8,137 nucleotides of DNA from Lachnospiraceae bacterium. Lineage in GTDB: Bacteria > Bacillota > Clostridia > Lachnospirales > Lachnospiraceae. The stretch lies in the NCBI GenBank assembly GCA_900765975.1, contig CAAFTS010000070.1:1-8137 (forward strand), read 5' to 3'. Positions 1 through 6,717 of the stretch are shown one piece after another. The notes under the pieces were generated by a model. The model was not told where the DNA came from. It saw nothing but the letters and a program-made list of their open reading frames with translations, and ran no database searches. Both the position numbers and the translations under genes were made by a program. Positions within the stretch are counted from its first letter, which is position 1. The number at the start of each line of letters is the position of its first letter.

Positions 1-51
1 AAAAAAAAAAAAAAAAAAAAACAAAAAAAAAAAACTTTGCCGGGGGGGGGG
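1..51. repeat. Low-complexity left edge: poly-A tract then ten-G run
   Basis: Bases 1-34 are A except for one C at position 22. After a short CTTTGCC, bases 42-51 are ten G in a row. Nothing else in the window looks like this. A poly-A run followed by a poly-G run at the very end of a sequence is typical of read or assembly artefacts at a contig edge, and this is my preferred reading. A genuine homopolymer that varies in length by slippage cannot be excluded, because the G run lies about 140 bases before the start of a surface-protein gene. Confidence 0.75.
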
Positions 52-92
52 CATAATGAAACAAGGAATTGCGAAAATGAAAGGTGGTGTTA

Positions 93-103
93 TGCAATTT
101 GCA
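93..103. promoter_or_regulatory. Short palindrome upstream of the surface-protein gene (possible operator)
   Basis: TGCAA-T-TTGCA is a perfect palindrome around a central T, and flanking TT and AA two bases further out extend the symmetry. It lies about 90 bases before the chosen start codon. TTGCAC at 99-104 could act as a weak -35 box, with TGATAC at 124-129 as a poor -10 at 19-base spacing. The size and place would suit a dimeric repressor or activator, but 11 bases is short and the region next to it may be artefactual. Confidence 0.25.
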
Positions 104-176
104 CAAAACGGAACAGAATGATTTGATACGTGAAATCAAAAATGGTAGTTGAGGAACAAAAATGGTTTGTATTACT

Positions 177-184
177 AAGGAGGG
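177..184 (+). promoter_or_regulatory. Strong ribosome binding site that sets the start of the surface protein
   Basis: AAGGAGGG is a near-perfect anti-16S match. It ends seven bases before a TTG at 192 that is in frame with the long reading frame. The ATG at 162 has only GAGGA (151-155) at six-base spacing, and would add ten residues (MVCITKEGKI) ahead of a signal peptide that is already complete without them. Confidence 0.75.
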
Positions 185-191
185 TAAGATT

Positions 192-3100
192 TTGAATGTG
201 AAAAAAGTGTTAGCAACATTGCTTTGTCTGACAATGACGACAACAGTATTGCCGACAGCGGTGTATGCGGAAACAGGGGAAAATGCAGAAAGTTATGATA
301 TTTATGTGGCGGTTTCAGGTAGTGACACGAAAGGTGACGGATCAAAGACAAAGCCTTATGCCACGATTGAAAAGGCGAAAGAGGAGGCTAGAAAGCGCAA
401 TGATAAAGGAACTGTGACTGTTAGTATTGGAGAGGGAACATATTTTATTGAGAATCCGATTCAATTTGATGCAGAAGACAGCAATGTTACATATGTGGGA
501 GACAATGCAATATTAACAGGAGCAAAAACTCTGACAAATCTGGAATGGCAAGATTATGAGAATGGAATTAAAGTTGCGGATGTGGAACCGGGACTGGGAA
601 TCGATCAGCTGTTTATAGATGGAAGTCAGCAGATTCTTGCCAGATATCCGAACTATAATGCAGGACAGGCATTACAGGGGTGTACAACACAGGCAAATAT
701 TAAGAAGAGAAGTGAAGGGTGGAGCAATCCAAAAGGTGGTTATATTCGTGCGCTGCATAATCATAAGTGGGGTGGAAATTCCTATGTGATTACCGGAAAA
801 GATGCATCTGCCATGGGGGTGTCTTATACGTGGATAGGAGATAATAATCGTGGTTCCGGTCTGCATACGGATAATATCATGGTGGAAAATATTTTTGAAG
901 AATTAGATAGCCCGGGTGAATGGTATTATAATAATGAGACCGGCAAGTTGTATTTCTGGCCGCAGGAGGGAACCGATTTGAGCCAAGTGACAGTAGAAGG
1001 TGCGGTTACAGAAGAACTTCTGCATGTAGAGGGAACACAGGACGGAGCACAGGTGCAAAATCTGGTTTTTGACGGATTGACACTGGAAAATACAAAAAGA
1101 ACAATGTTTACAGGACAGTATGTACCACTGATGCGAAGTGATTGGTGTGTTGTTCGTTCGGGAGCATTATTTATTCAGGATGCGGAAAATGTATCTTTCC
1201 AGAATGGAACAATTCGTAATATAGGTGGAAATGGAGTCTTTTTATCAGGACATTCTCAAAATGTTAAAATTCATAATAATGAGATTATTAATATTGGCTC
1301 ATCAGGAGTATTGGCAGCAGGATTTCCAGATTCTTGTAGAGAGCCTTCTTTTTGGGAAAATCCTCCGGCATCAGAAATAGAACCGCTTTATATTCATAAG
1401 ACAACGATTGATGATGAGACTCCGGGACCGGTAAAAGAACATTATCCGAGAGAAACAGTCATTTCAAATAATCATATCCAGAACGTGGGAATCTGGGAGA
1501 AACAATCTAGTCAGGTGGCGCTGTCTGTTGCGTATAAGATGCAGATTATACATAATACAATTCATGAAGGTCCAAGAGCAGGTGTGAATGTTGGAGATGG
1601 AACATTCGGCGGTCATGAGATTGCGTACAACGATATTTTCGATGTTCAGAGAGAAACAGACGATCATGGAATGTTTAATTCCTGGGGACGTGACAGATTC
1701 TGGTCCTTGGGCGGCTTTGATACAATGGGAAATAAAGGAGCTCAAAAAGAACCATACAGTCTGATTGATGTTATTGAACCGATTCAGATTCATGATAACC
1801 GGATGCATTTTGCAGGGCGAGTAGATGGTGGTTCAACATTTGGAATTGATTTGGACGATGGTTCATCTAATTACAAGATATACAATAACCTGTGTTTGAA
1901 CATGGGAATTAAATTAAGAGAAGGATTTCACAGAGAAGTATACAATAATATTTTAGTCAATGGTGCATTTAATTTACATTGTACATTTGAAGATTCCTAT
2001 GATGTGATTGAGAAAAATATTGTTGTAAAGGGTACGCCATATGTTTTGGCAGCTACTGATGCAAATAGATTTAAGGTCAGTGAAGATAAGATAGATAATA
2101 ACTGGTTTTATGATCTGGGAATGAAAGTGAATTGTCCAAACTTTTGGGAGAATTTAAGCTATGATGCAAATTCGGTTACGGCAGATCCTCAGTTTCAGAA
2201 TACCTCTGAGAATGATTATACAGTAACAAATACAGAAATTATGGATAAGATTGGTTTTGAAAACTTTCCAATGGATCAATTTGGAAAACCAGGATGTCCA
2301 TATCAGGCACCAGTATATGAAAAAACAGAGCCAGATGGGAATACAGATATACTGGAACGTGAAGAGTGGCTGGGAGCGACTATCAGTGCATTAGATGATG
2401 CAATTATGTCTTCAACAGGAGCCGGAAGTTTAGATGGTGTGTATCTGGAAGAGGTTCCTGAAAATTCTCAGGCTGCAGCTTTTGGTCTGAAAACAGGAGA
2501 TGTTATTAAAGCAGTTAATGGAAAAGAAATTGGAAAAAAATCTAATTTTATACCATTATATAATAACATTGAAGACGGAATTTTGATTAATATGAAAATG
2601 ATTCGAAATCAGCTTGCTGTAGATTTGAACTTTATTAAAAGTACGGCAATAAAAGAAATTGTTATTGACGACCAGGATGAGTCTGTAACCTACAAAGGAG
2701 GAGAATGGGAAATATCAACTCCGAATAAAAATCCGTCAAATTCCATTAATTGTATGAATAAAACGATGAAATACATAAATATGAATTCCGTAGAAGATAA
2801 GTCTGCAGTTTGTGTAGAAGTTCCATTTACAGGTTCTCAGATTGAATTTATCAGTCGTAAAGAGCGGAATATGGGTGAGTATTCGATAAGTATAAAAGAT
2901 TCAAAAGGAACTGTGCTACAGTCAGAAATCTGTAGTGCAAACAATGGAGGCGATAAAAAGGATCAATGTTCCGTTTTCAAATCAAAAGTATTTCCAGAAG
3001 GAAATTACATAATGGAAGTAAAATGGAAAAGCGGAGATTATTTTATTGTAGATGCATTTAAAGTAAGTATGGCAGGTCAACAGAAAGTTCTGCCAATCGT

Positions 3101-5267
3101 TGTTGAACCGGTTTTAATTACTCAGGACGGAGTAAGAGTTACAGAACTTCTGTCTGAGAAAGCATTGAATATAGAGGTTCCGATTATAAATAACGGAAGT
3201 CAAGATGTGAATGTTACTGCGTCAGTTGCTTTGAGTGGAAATGAAGGAGTTTTACAGCTTGAATCTTTGGCTAAGAGTAATCAGGTTATTAAAGCGGGAC
3301 AATCCTCTGTTATTACATTAAATGTAAATACACCTGAGGGTAGTGAAGGAAAACGGTTAGAAGTATTTGTATATCAAGAGAACGGAGCTGTTTATTCCTA
3401 TCCGACAGTGATGGATGGAATGAGCATTGTTGCAAAAGATGTAAATATTATGGATGCTTTTGGAGAAAAAATTGAATATACATATACGGAAGATGAACGT
3501 TTATTGACAATTGCGGCTAAAGATTTATCAGTTGGAACGCAGGGAATCGTAGAAATCACTGACGAGGAAGGTAATGTTATTGGTTTCAGGCAGAGAAAAA
3601 TAGAGGATGGAGGACAGTTAAAAGCAGCATTTATTCTTCCAGAAAAAATAAAAGGAAATATAAAAGTATGCGTGAGAGATGAAAAAGGAAGTTTTAAGGA
3701 AGTTCAGTTCGAAATCAAAGAAGGAGAAAATATTCTGGATAAATCTGCACTTCAAGAAACTATCAAAGCTGCTAAAGTTATAATTGAAGATGAAACTGCT
3801 GTTGGAAAATATACAAAAGATTCCTGGATGGATTTTTATAATGCATATATGGGAGCATTGGAACGTCTTGAAAGTAACAAAGGTACACAGGAAGAGGTAA
3901 ATCAGAAGACAAATATTTTGACAGAGAAAATGAAGGCATTACAGCTATTAGTTGAAACAGAAAAATTTAATCCTTCTCAATCTAATTTAGAGAGTATGTA
4001 TCAAATTTATCGTGCAGATGGTACAAAAGATGGCGGAAATCGTGATGGAAAAGGTGGAGATCAGTGGCAGGTAAGAGCATCACAAATAGATGCAACAATA
4101 CCAGGTGCTTATGCGGAGTTTAAAGGCAATTATGTTACGTTTAAAATCAGTGGCGCTAATAAGCATGATTCTTCAGATTTTAAGGTTGTGATTACAGATG
4201 ATGCGACAGGAGAAGTTGTTTCAGAAGAAGAGATTACGCAGTCAAAAAATGAGGGCGGTAATACGGTCCAGATTTATTCAAAGGAAGGCTTGTCAGGAAA
4301 ACCGCAAACGATACGAGTATATCAAAACGGTGCGGAAGGAGAATATCTGGAGTTAAGAGAAATTGAATATACTGTAATGAAAGAAAATGCAGAGAAGATT
4401 CCTTCCTTAGAAAAAATTACAGTAACTACGCTGCCTAATACAGTAAAATATGTAGAAGGATTTGAAGGTGAAATCAGCCTTTTTGGAGGCCAGTTAACGG
4501 AAACATACAGTGATGGAAGTACAAATATAGTTCCAATGAACAGTACAATGTACCGAAATGGTTTTGATACAAGTAAAGTTGGTAAACAAACAATCACTGC
4601 TGAGCATCGAGGAAAATCTTTTGAAATTGAAATAGAAATTGAAAAAAAGGCTGTTGAAGTTAATAAGGAAATTTTAAAGGAAGTTGTGGCAAGAGCAGAA
4701 AAAGTAAAATTAAAGGATTATGTCAATGCCGGACAAGAAGAATTTGTAAAGGCTTTGGATGATGCAAGGTTAATTTTACAAAAAGAAGATGCTACACAGC
4801 AAGAGGTTGATGAAGTAAGTAAAAACCTGGAAAATGCAATGGAGTCATTAAAACGAAAAGCAGACAAGACAGAACTAAATGCAATCTTAGAAGAAATAAA
4901 AAGCATTGATTTCAGCCAGTATACGAAAGAATCTGTAGAAGTATTAGATAAGGTGTTAGTAAAAGCAAATAAAGTAATGGCAGATGAAAATTTATCTGTT
5001 GATAATCAAAAGCAGGTAGAAGATGTTGTGAAAGAGTTAAAAGTAGCAATAGAAAATCTGAAATTAAAAACGCCTGATACTGACGGAAGTGATAATACAG
5101 GAAGTAGGCCAAATAGTAATAAAGAAGACGGAAATCAGAACAATAGTAAGGCTGAAAGTCAAGCAGTAAAAACAGGAGATCAAGGAAACGTTTTGATGCA
5201 AGCAATATTAGTACTATTTGCAGCATTGAGCGCAGTATTGCTGGTGAAAAAAAGATATAATAAATAA
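192..5267 (+). CDS. Giant sortase-anchored beta-helix surface protein with PDZ, Ig-like and FIVAR modules (putative glycosidase)
   Basis: Length is 1691 residues from the TTG at 192; starting at ATG 162 would give 1701. Seen, in order: signal peptide 1-26 (cleavage after AVYA); right-handed parallel beta-helix about 35-700, with repeated N-N and G-I/V turns; PDZ about 725-815; beta-sandwich about 822-960; two Ig-like stretches about 966-1180; FIVAR bundle 1183-1252; beta-sandwich about 1264-1395; Big_3-like Ig about 1403-1487; FIVAR 1490-1557 and 1558-1626; polar linker; sorting signal VKTGD 1659-1663, membrane helix 1667-1685, tail KKRYNK. The helix start, the GEWYYNNETGKLYFWPQ stretch (242-258) and the NLVFDGLTLENT strand resemble GH141-type and other beta-helix glycosidases (GH136, GH120). 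Conserved acid-rich motifs are DDHGMFNSWGRDRFW (490-504) and DLDDGSS (553-559). Inferred: a wall-attached enzyme or binding protein acting on a complex glycan. Family and substrate are not established; a non-catalytic adhesin or a beta-helix lyase remains possible. No transporter or other carbohydrate gene lies beside it. Surface location is near certain, enzyme activity moderately likely. Confidence 0.85.
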   Translation: MNVKKVLATLLCLTMTTTVLPTAVYAETGENAESYDIYVAVSGSDTKGDGSKTKPYATIEKAKEEARKRNDKGTVTVSIGEGTYFIENPIQFDAEDSNVTYVGDNAILTGAKTLTNLEWQDYENGIKVADVEPGLGIDQLFIDGSQQILARYPNYNAGQALQGCTTQANIKKRSEGWSNPKGGYIRALHNHKWGGNSYVITGKDASAMGVSYTWIGDNNRGSGLHTDNIMVENIFEELDSPGEWYYNNETGKLYFWPQEGTDLSQVTVEGAVTEELLHVEGTQDGAQVQNLVFDGLTLENTKRTMFTGQYVPLMRSDWCVVRSGALFIQDAENVSFQNGTIRNIGGNGVFLSGHSQNVKIHNNEIINIGSSGVLAAGFPDSCREPSFWENPPASEIEPLYIHKTTIDDETPGPVKEHYPRETVISNNHIQNVGIWEKQSSQVALSVAYKMQIIHNTIHEGPRAGVNVGDGTFGGHEIAYNDIFDVQRETDDHGMFNSWGRDRFWSLGGFDTMGNKGAQKEPYSLIDVIEPIQIHDNRMHFAGRVDGGSTFGIDLDDGSSNYKIYNNLCLNMGIKLREGFHREVYNNILVNGAFNLHCTFEDSYDVIEKNIVVKGTPYVLAATDANRFKVSEDKIDNNWFYDLGMKVNCPNFWENLSYDANSVTADPQFQNTSENDYTVTNTEIMDKIGFENFPMDQFGKPGCPYQAPVYEKTEPDGNTDILEREEWLGATISALDDAIMSSTGAGSLDGVYLEEVPENSQAAAFGLKTGDVIKAVNGKEIGKKSNFIPLYNNIEDGILINMKMIRNQLAVDLNFIKSTAIKEIVIDDQDESVTYKGGEWEISTPNKNPSNSINCMNKTMKYINMNSVEDKSAVCVEVPFTGSQIEFISRKERNMGEYSISIKDSKGTVLQSEICSANNGGDKKDQCSVFKSKVFPEGNYIMEVKWKSGDYFIVDAFKVSMAGQQKVLPIVVEPVLITQDGVRVTELLSEKALNIEVPIINNGSQDVNVTASVALSGNEGVLQLESLAKSNQVIKAGQSSVITLNVNTPEGSEGKRLEVFVYQENGAVYSYPTVMDGMSIVAKDVNIMDAFGEKIEYTYTEDERLLTIAAKDLSVGTQGIVEITDEEGNVIGFRQRKIEDGGQLKAAFILPEKIKGNIKVCVRDEKGSFKEVQFEIKEGENILDKSALQETIKAAKVIIEDETAVGKYTKDSWMDFYNAYMGALERLESNKGTQEEVNQKTNILTEKMKALQLLVETEKFNPSQSNLESMYQIYRADGTKDGGNRDGKGGDQWQVRASQIDATIPGAYAEFKGNYVTFKISGANKHDSSDFKVVITDDATGEVVSEEEITQSKNEGGNTVQIYSKEGLSGKPQTIRVYQNGAEGEYLELREIEYTVMKENAEKIPSLEKITVTTLPNTVKYVEGFEGEISLFGGQLTETYSDGSTNIVPMNSTMYRNGFDTSKVGKQTITAEHRGKSFEIEIEIEKKAVEVNKEILKEVVARAEKVKLKDYVNAGQEEFVKALDDARLILQKEDATQQEVDEVSKNLENAMESLKRKADKTELNAILEEIKSIDFSQYTKESVEVLDKVLVKANKVMADENLSVDNQKQVEDVVKELKVAIENLKLKTPDTDGSDNTGSRPNSNKEDGNQNNSKAESQAVKTGDQGNVLMQAILVLFAALSAVLLVKKRYNK

Positions 5268-5375
5268 TATTAGTGATTCGAAGACGTAAAAGTTGTCTAG
5301 TTTGGTGGTTTTTTCGTGAAACTAAAAGAGAAAATCGGTAGTTGTTACGAAGTCAAAGAAATATTCAGAGAATTT
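5268..5375. other. Intergenic region after the surface-protein gene, no clear terminator
   Basis: I found no convincing intrinsic terminator. There is a T run at 5309-5314, but nothing upstream of it pairs with the adjoining GGTGG. TAGTTT (5298-5303) and AAACTA (5319-5324) form a six-base inverted repeat with the T run in its loop, which is the wrong place for termination. GTCAAA (5352-5357) is mirrored by TTTGAC (5375-5380), which overlaps the -35 box of the next gene. Transcription of the large gene may end by another mechanism or run on. Confidence 0.5.
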
Positions 5376-5404
5376 TTGACCTTTTTGGAAATTTGCGGTA
5401 TAAT
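5376..5404 (+). promoter_or_regulatory. Consensus housekeeping-sigma promoter for the DUF6465-like gene
   Basis: TTGACC (5376-5381) and TATAAT (5399-5404) are separated by exactly 17 bases, an almost perfect SigA-type promoter. Transcription would begin near 5411, leaving a leader of about 60 bases. This predicts strong, largely constitutive expression of the Lys/Ala-rich protein, independent of the surface-protein gene. Confidence 0.88.
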
Positions 5405-5455
5405 ATCTCTCGTAGCAAAAAAACTTTAAAAAGATGCTGATTACTTGAGCGTTTT

Positions 5456-5462
5456 AGGAGGG
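5456..5462 (+). promoter_or_regulatory. Ribosome binding site fixing the ATG at 5472
   Basis: AGGAGGG ends nine bases before ATG 5472. An in-frame TTG at 5445 lies upstream of this site, so it cannot be served by it, and nothing comparable precedes the TTG. The nine extra residues from the TTG are therefore not expected. Confidence 0.88.
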
Positions 5463-5471
5463 AACAAGTTA

Positions 5472-5981
5472 ATGGCAACGAAGAGAGCAGTAAAAAAAGC
5501 AGCAACAAAGGCAGCTAAAGCAGCCGAATTAAAGGCGGCTGAAGTTAAAGAAGTAAAGACAACTGAGGTTAAGGCAGAAGCAGTAAAACCTGCAGCAGAA
5601 ATAAAGAAAGAAGATGTAAAACCTGTACAGAAAGCAATTGCAACAAAGAAAGATACTACAAAGGCAATTGAAACAAAGGCAGCAGTTCTTGTAGAAGAGA
5701 CTCCGGCTGAGAAACCAGCAGCAAAGAAAGCAACTGTAAGAAAGGCAGCGGCTAAGAAACCAGCAGCGAAGAAAGCAGAAGTTAAGACAGAGATGTTCCT
5801 GCAGTTCGCTGGTAAAGAGTATACGGAAAAAGAAATCTTTCAGAAGGTGAAAGATGTTTGGACCAAAGAACTGAAAAATAAAGTTGGTGATATGAAGAGC
5901 GTTCAGATTTACTTGAAACCGGAAGAGTCTGCTGCGTATTATGTAGTGAACGGTGATACAACCGGTAAGATTGAGCTGTAA
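5472..5981 (+). CDS. Lys/Ala-rich histone-tail-like protein with C-terminal DUF6465-like domain
   Basis: 169 residues from the ATG chosen by its ribosome site. Residues 1-106 are low complexity, mostly K, A, E, V, T and P, with KPAAKKA-type units like those of histone H1 or bacterial H1-like (HU-extension) tails. Residues 107-169 form a compact domain beginning MFLQFAGKEYTEKEI and ending in a YYVVNGDTTGKIEL strand, which I recognise as resembling the DUF6465 family common in Lachnospiraceae. There is no signal peptide and no membrane segment. The basic tail suggests binding to DNA, RNA or another polyanion, but glutamates are mixed in at the front, so net charge is moderate. The function of the family is not known to me. 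It is a single-gene unit with a consensus promoter in front and a strong terminator behind. The tail's repetitive codons make length variation between strains plausible. Confidence 0.85.
   Translation: MATKRAVKKAATKAAKAAELKAAEVKEVKTTEVKAEAVKPAAEIKKEDVKPVQKAIATKKDTTKAIETKAAVLVEETPAEKPAAKKATVRKAAAKKPAAKKAEVKTEMFLQFAGKEYTEKEIFQKVKDVWTKELKNKVGDMKSVQIYLKPEESAAYYVVNGDTTGKIEL
5710..5777 (+). repeat. Direct repeat within the Lys/Ala-rich tail
   Basis: A 23-base unit beginning AGAAACCAGCAGC occurs at 5710-5732 and again at 5755-5777, differing at one base (CAAAG versus CGAAG). The spacing of 45 bases is a multiple of three. It encodes KPAAKKA in each copy, so unequal crossing or slippage here would change tail length without a frameshift. 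Confidence 0.7.
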
Positions 5982-6016
5982 TAAAAATTTTTAATTACAT
6001 ATTGTAGTTAAGGAAG

Positions 6017-6058
6017 TGCATCCGGAGGAAATTTATTTTCTTCCGGATGTATTTTTTT
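6017..6058 (+). terminator. Intrinsic terminator after the DUF6465-like gene
   Basis: Bases 6017-6031 pair with 6037-6051 over 15 positions (core ATCCGGA / TCCGGAT, two G-U wobbles) around a five-base TTTAT loop. Seven T follow at 6052-6058. It lies 35 bases after the stop codon and separates this gene from the HD/Sir2 operon. Confidence 0.92.
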
Positions 6059-6066
6059 ATCTTTAT

Positions 6067-6096
6067 CTGCAAAAGTGCTGTAAAGAGTGATACAAT
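6067..6096 (+). promoter_or_regulatory. Probable promoter of the HD nucleotidase/sirtuin operon
   Basis: TACAAT at 6091-6096 is a good -10 box. The -35 is weak: CTGCAA at 6067-6072 with 18-base spacing. The element lies directly after a terminator and about 30 bases before the start codon, where a promoter is required, which supports the call more than the -35 match does. Confidence 0.5.
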
Positions 6097-6111
6097 AAGA
6101 GAAATGAAGAA

Positions 6112-6117
6112 AGAAGG
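6112..6117 (+). promoter_or_regulatory. Ribosome binding site of the HD gene
   Basis: AGAAGG lies eight bases before ATG 6126. The in-frame GTG at 6117 uses the last G of this site as its first base, so it cannot be the start. The same arrangement recurs at the sirtuin gene. Confidence 0.8.
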
Positions 6118-6125
6118 TGCTTGTT

Positions 6126-6716
6126 ATGGAGAGGCTGGAGCAGCAACTGAAGTTTATTGTAGAGATTGATAAGGTGAAAAATATATTTCGACAGACGTAT
6201 TTGGCAGATGGAGAAAGAAAGGAAAATGATGCTGAACATTCCTGGCATATTGCACTTATGGCTTATCTTTTGCAGGAATACTCTGAGGAACCGGTAGATG
6301 TTCCAAAGGTGATGCTGATGGTATTAATTCACGATTTGGTAGAAATTGATGCCGGTGATACGTATGCTTATGATTCAGAAGGGGCGAAAACAAAACGAGA
6401 GAGAGAAGTGAAGGCGGCAGAGAGAATTTTTGGAATCTTACCAGAGGACCAGAGGGCGTATTTGCGGGAACTATGGGATGAATTTGAGGAATACGAGACT
6501 GCAGATGCGAAGTATGCACATCTTCTGGATAATTTCCAACCATTGCTTTTGAATGATGCAAGCAACGGGAAGAGTTGGAAAGAGCATGTAGTACAAAAAG
6601 AGCAGATTTACAAAAGAAACAAACGGATTCCTGAGACTTCAGAACAAGTATGGAAAAAGATGCAGGATATTATTCAAAAACATATAGACCTGGGACATGT
6701 AAAAGAAGGTGAATGA
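6126..6716 (+). CDS. HD-domain phosphohydrolase, HDDC2/YfbR-type 5'-nucleotidase
   Basis: 196 residues, cytoplasmic, single domain. Metal-site motifs of the HD superfamily are all present: EHS at 37-39 (His38), HD at 69-70, Glu73, Asp78 and Asp135. These match in order and spacing the YfbR residues His33, His68-Asp69, Glu72, Asp77 and Asp137. The stretch ILPEDQRAYLRELWDEFEEY (104-123) is close to the corresponding helix of human HDDC2. Family knowledge: such enzymes need a divalent metal and remove the 5'-phosphate from deoxynucleoside monophosphates, and so take part in dNTP pool balance or salvage; the exact substrate here is inferred. The stop codon is one base from the ATG of the Sir2 gene, so the two are almost certainly co-transcribed and probably translationally coupled. 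No residue expected for activity is missing. Confidence 0.88.
   Translation: MERLEQQLKFIVEIDKVKNIFRQTYLADGERKENDAEHSWHIALMAYLLQEYSEEPVDVPKVMLMVLIHDLVEIDAGDTYAYDSEGAKTKREREVKAAERIFGILPEDQRAYLRELWDEFEEYETADAKYAHLLDNFQPLLLNDASNGKSWKEHVVQKEQIYKRNKRIPETSEQVWKKMQDIIQKHIDLGHVKEGE
6704..6709 (+). promoter_or_regulatory. Ribosome binding site of the sirtuin gene, inside the HD gene
   Basis: AGAAGG lies within the last codons of the HD gene, eight bases before ATG 6718. The in-frame GTG at 6709 overlaps the last G of the site and is rejected as a start. The layout TGA-G-ATG allows a ribosome ending on the HD gene to restart on the next. Confidence 0.8.
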
Positions 6717-6717
6717 G

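Noticed and set aside
56..121. Short reading frame of 21 codons starting ATG at 56 (MKQGIAKMKGGV...)
   Set aside because: It lies directly against the suspect poly-G run, has no proper ribosome site other than the G run, and is too short to judge. It could be a leader peptide or the tail of an upstream gene, but nothing supports either as an annotation.
192..270. Lipoprotein signal (Cys at residue 12 in LLCL)
   Set aside because: The residues before Cys do not form a lipobox (a small residue at -1 is missing) and the Cys is inside the hydrophobic core. A normal signal-peptidase I site (AVYA) follows, and the protein has a sortase signal.
4322..5226. Long minus-strand reading frames opposite the 3' part of the surface gene
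   Set aside because: They are complementary shadows of an AT-rich, Lys/Glu-rich coding region. They lack ribosome sites and encode low-complexity Leu/Ser/Phe-rich sequence.
5298..5324. Hairpin TAGTTT...AAACTA as terminator of the surface gene
   Set aside because: The stem is only six AT-rich pairs and the T run is inside the loop instead of after the stem.
6256..6565. Minus-strand reading frames opposite the HD gene
   Set aside because: They overlap a gene with complete catalytic motifs, show no recognisable domain and have no upstream signals.
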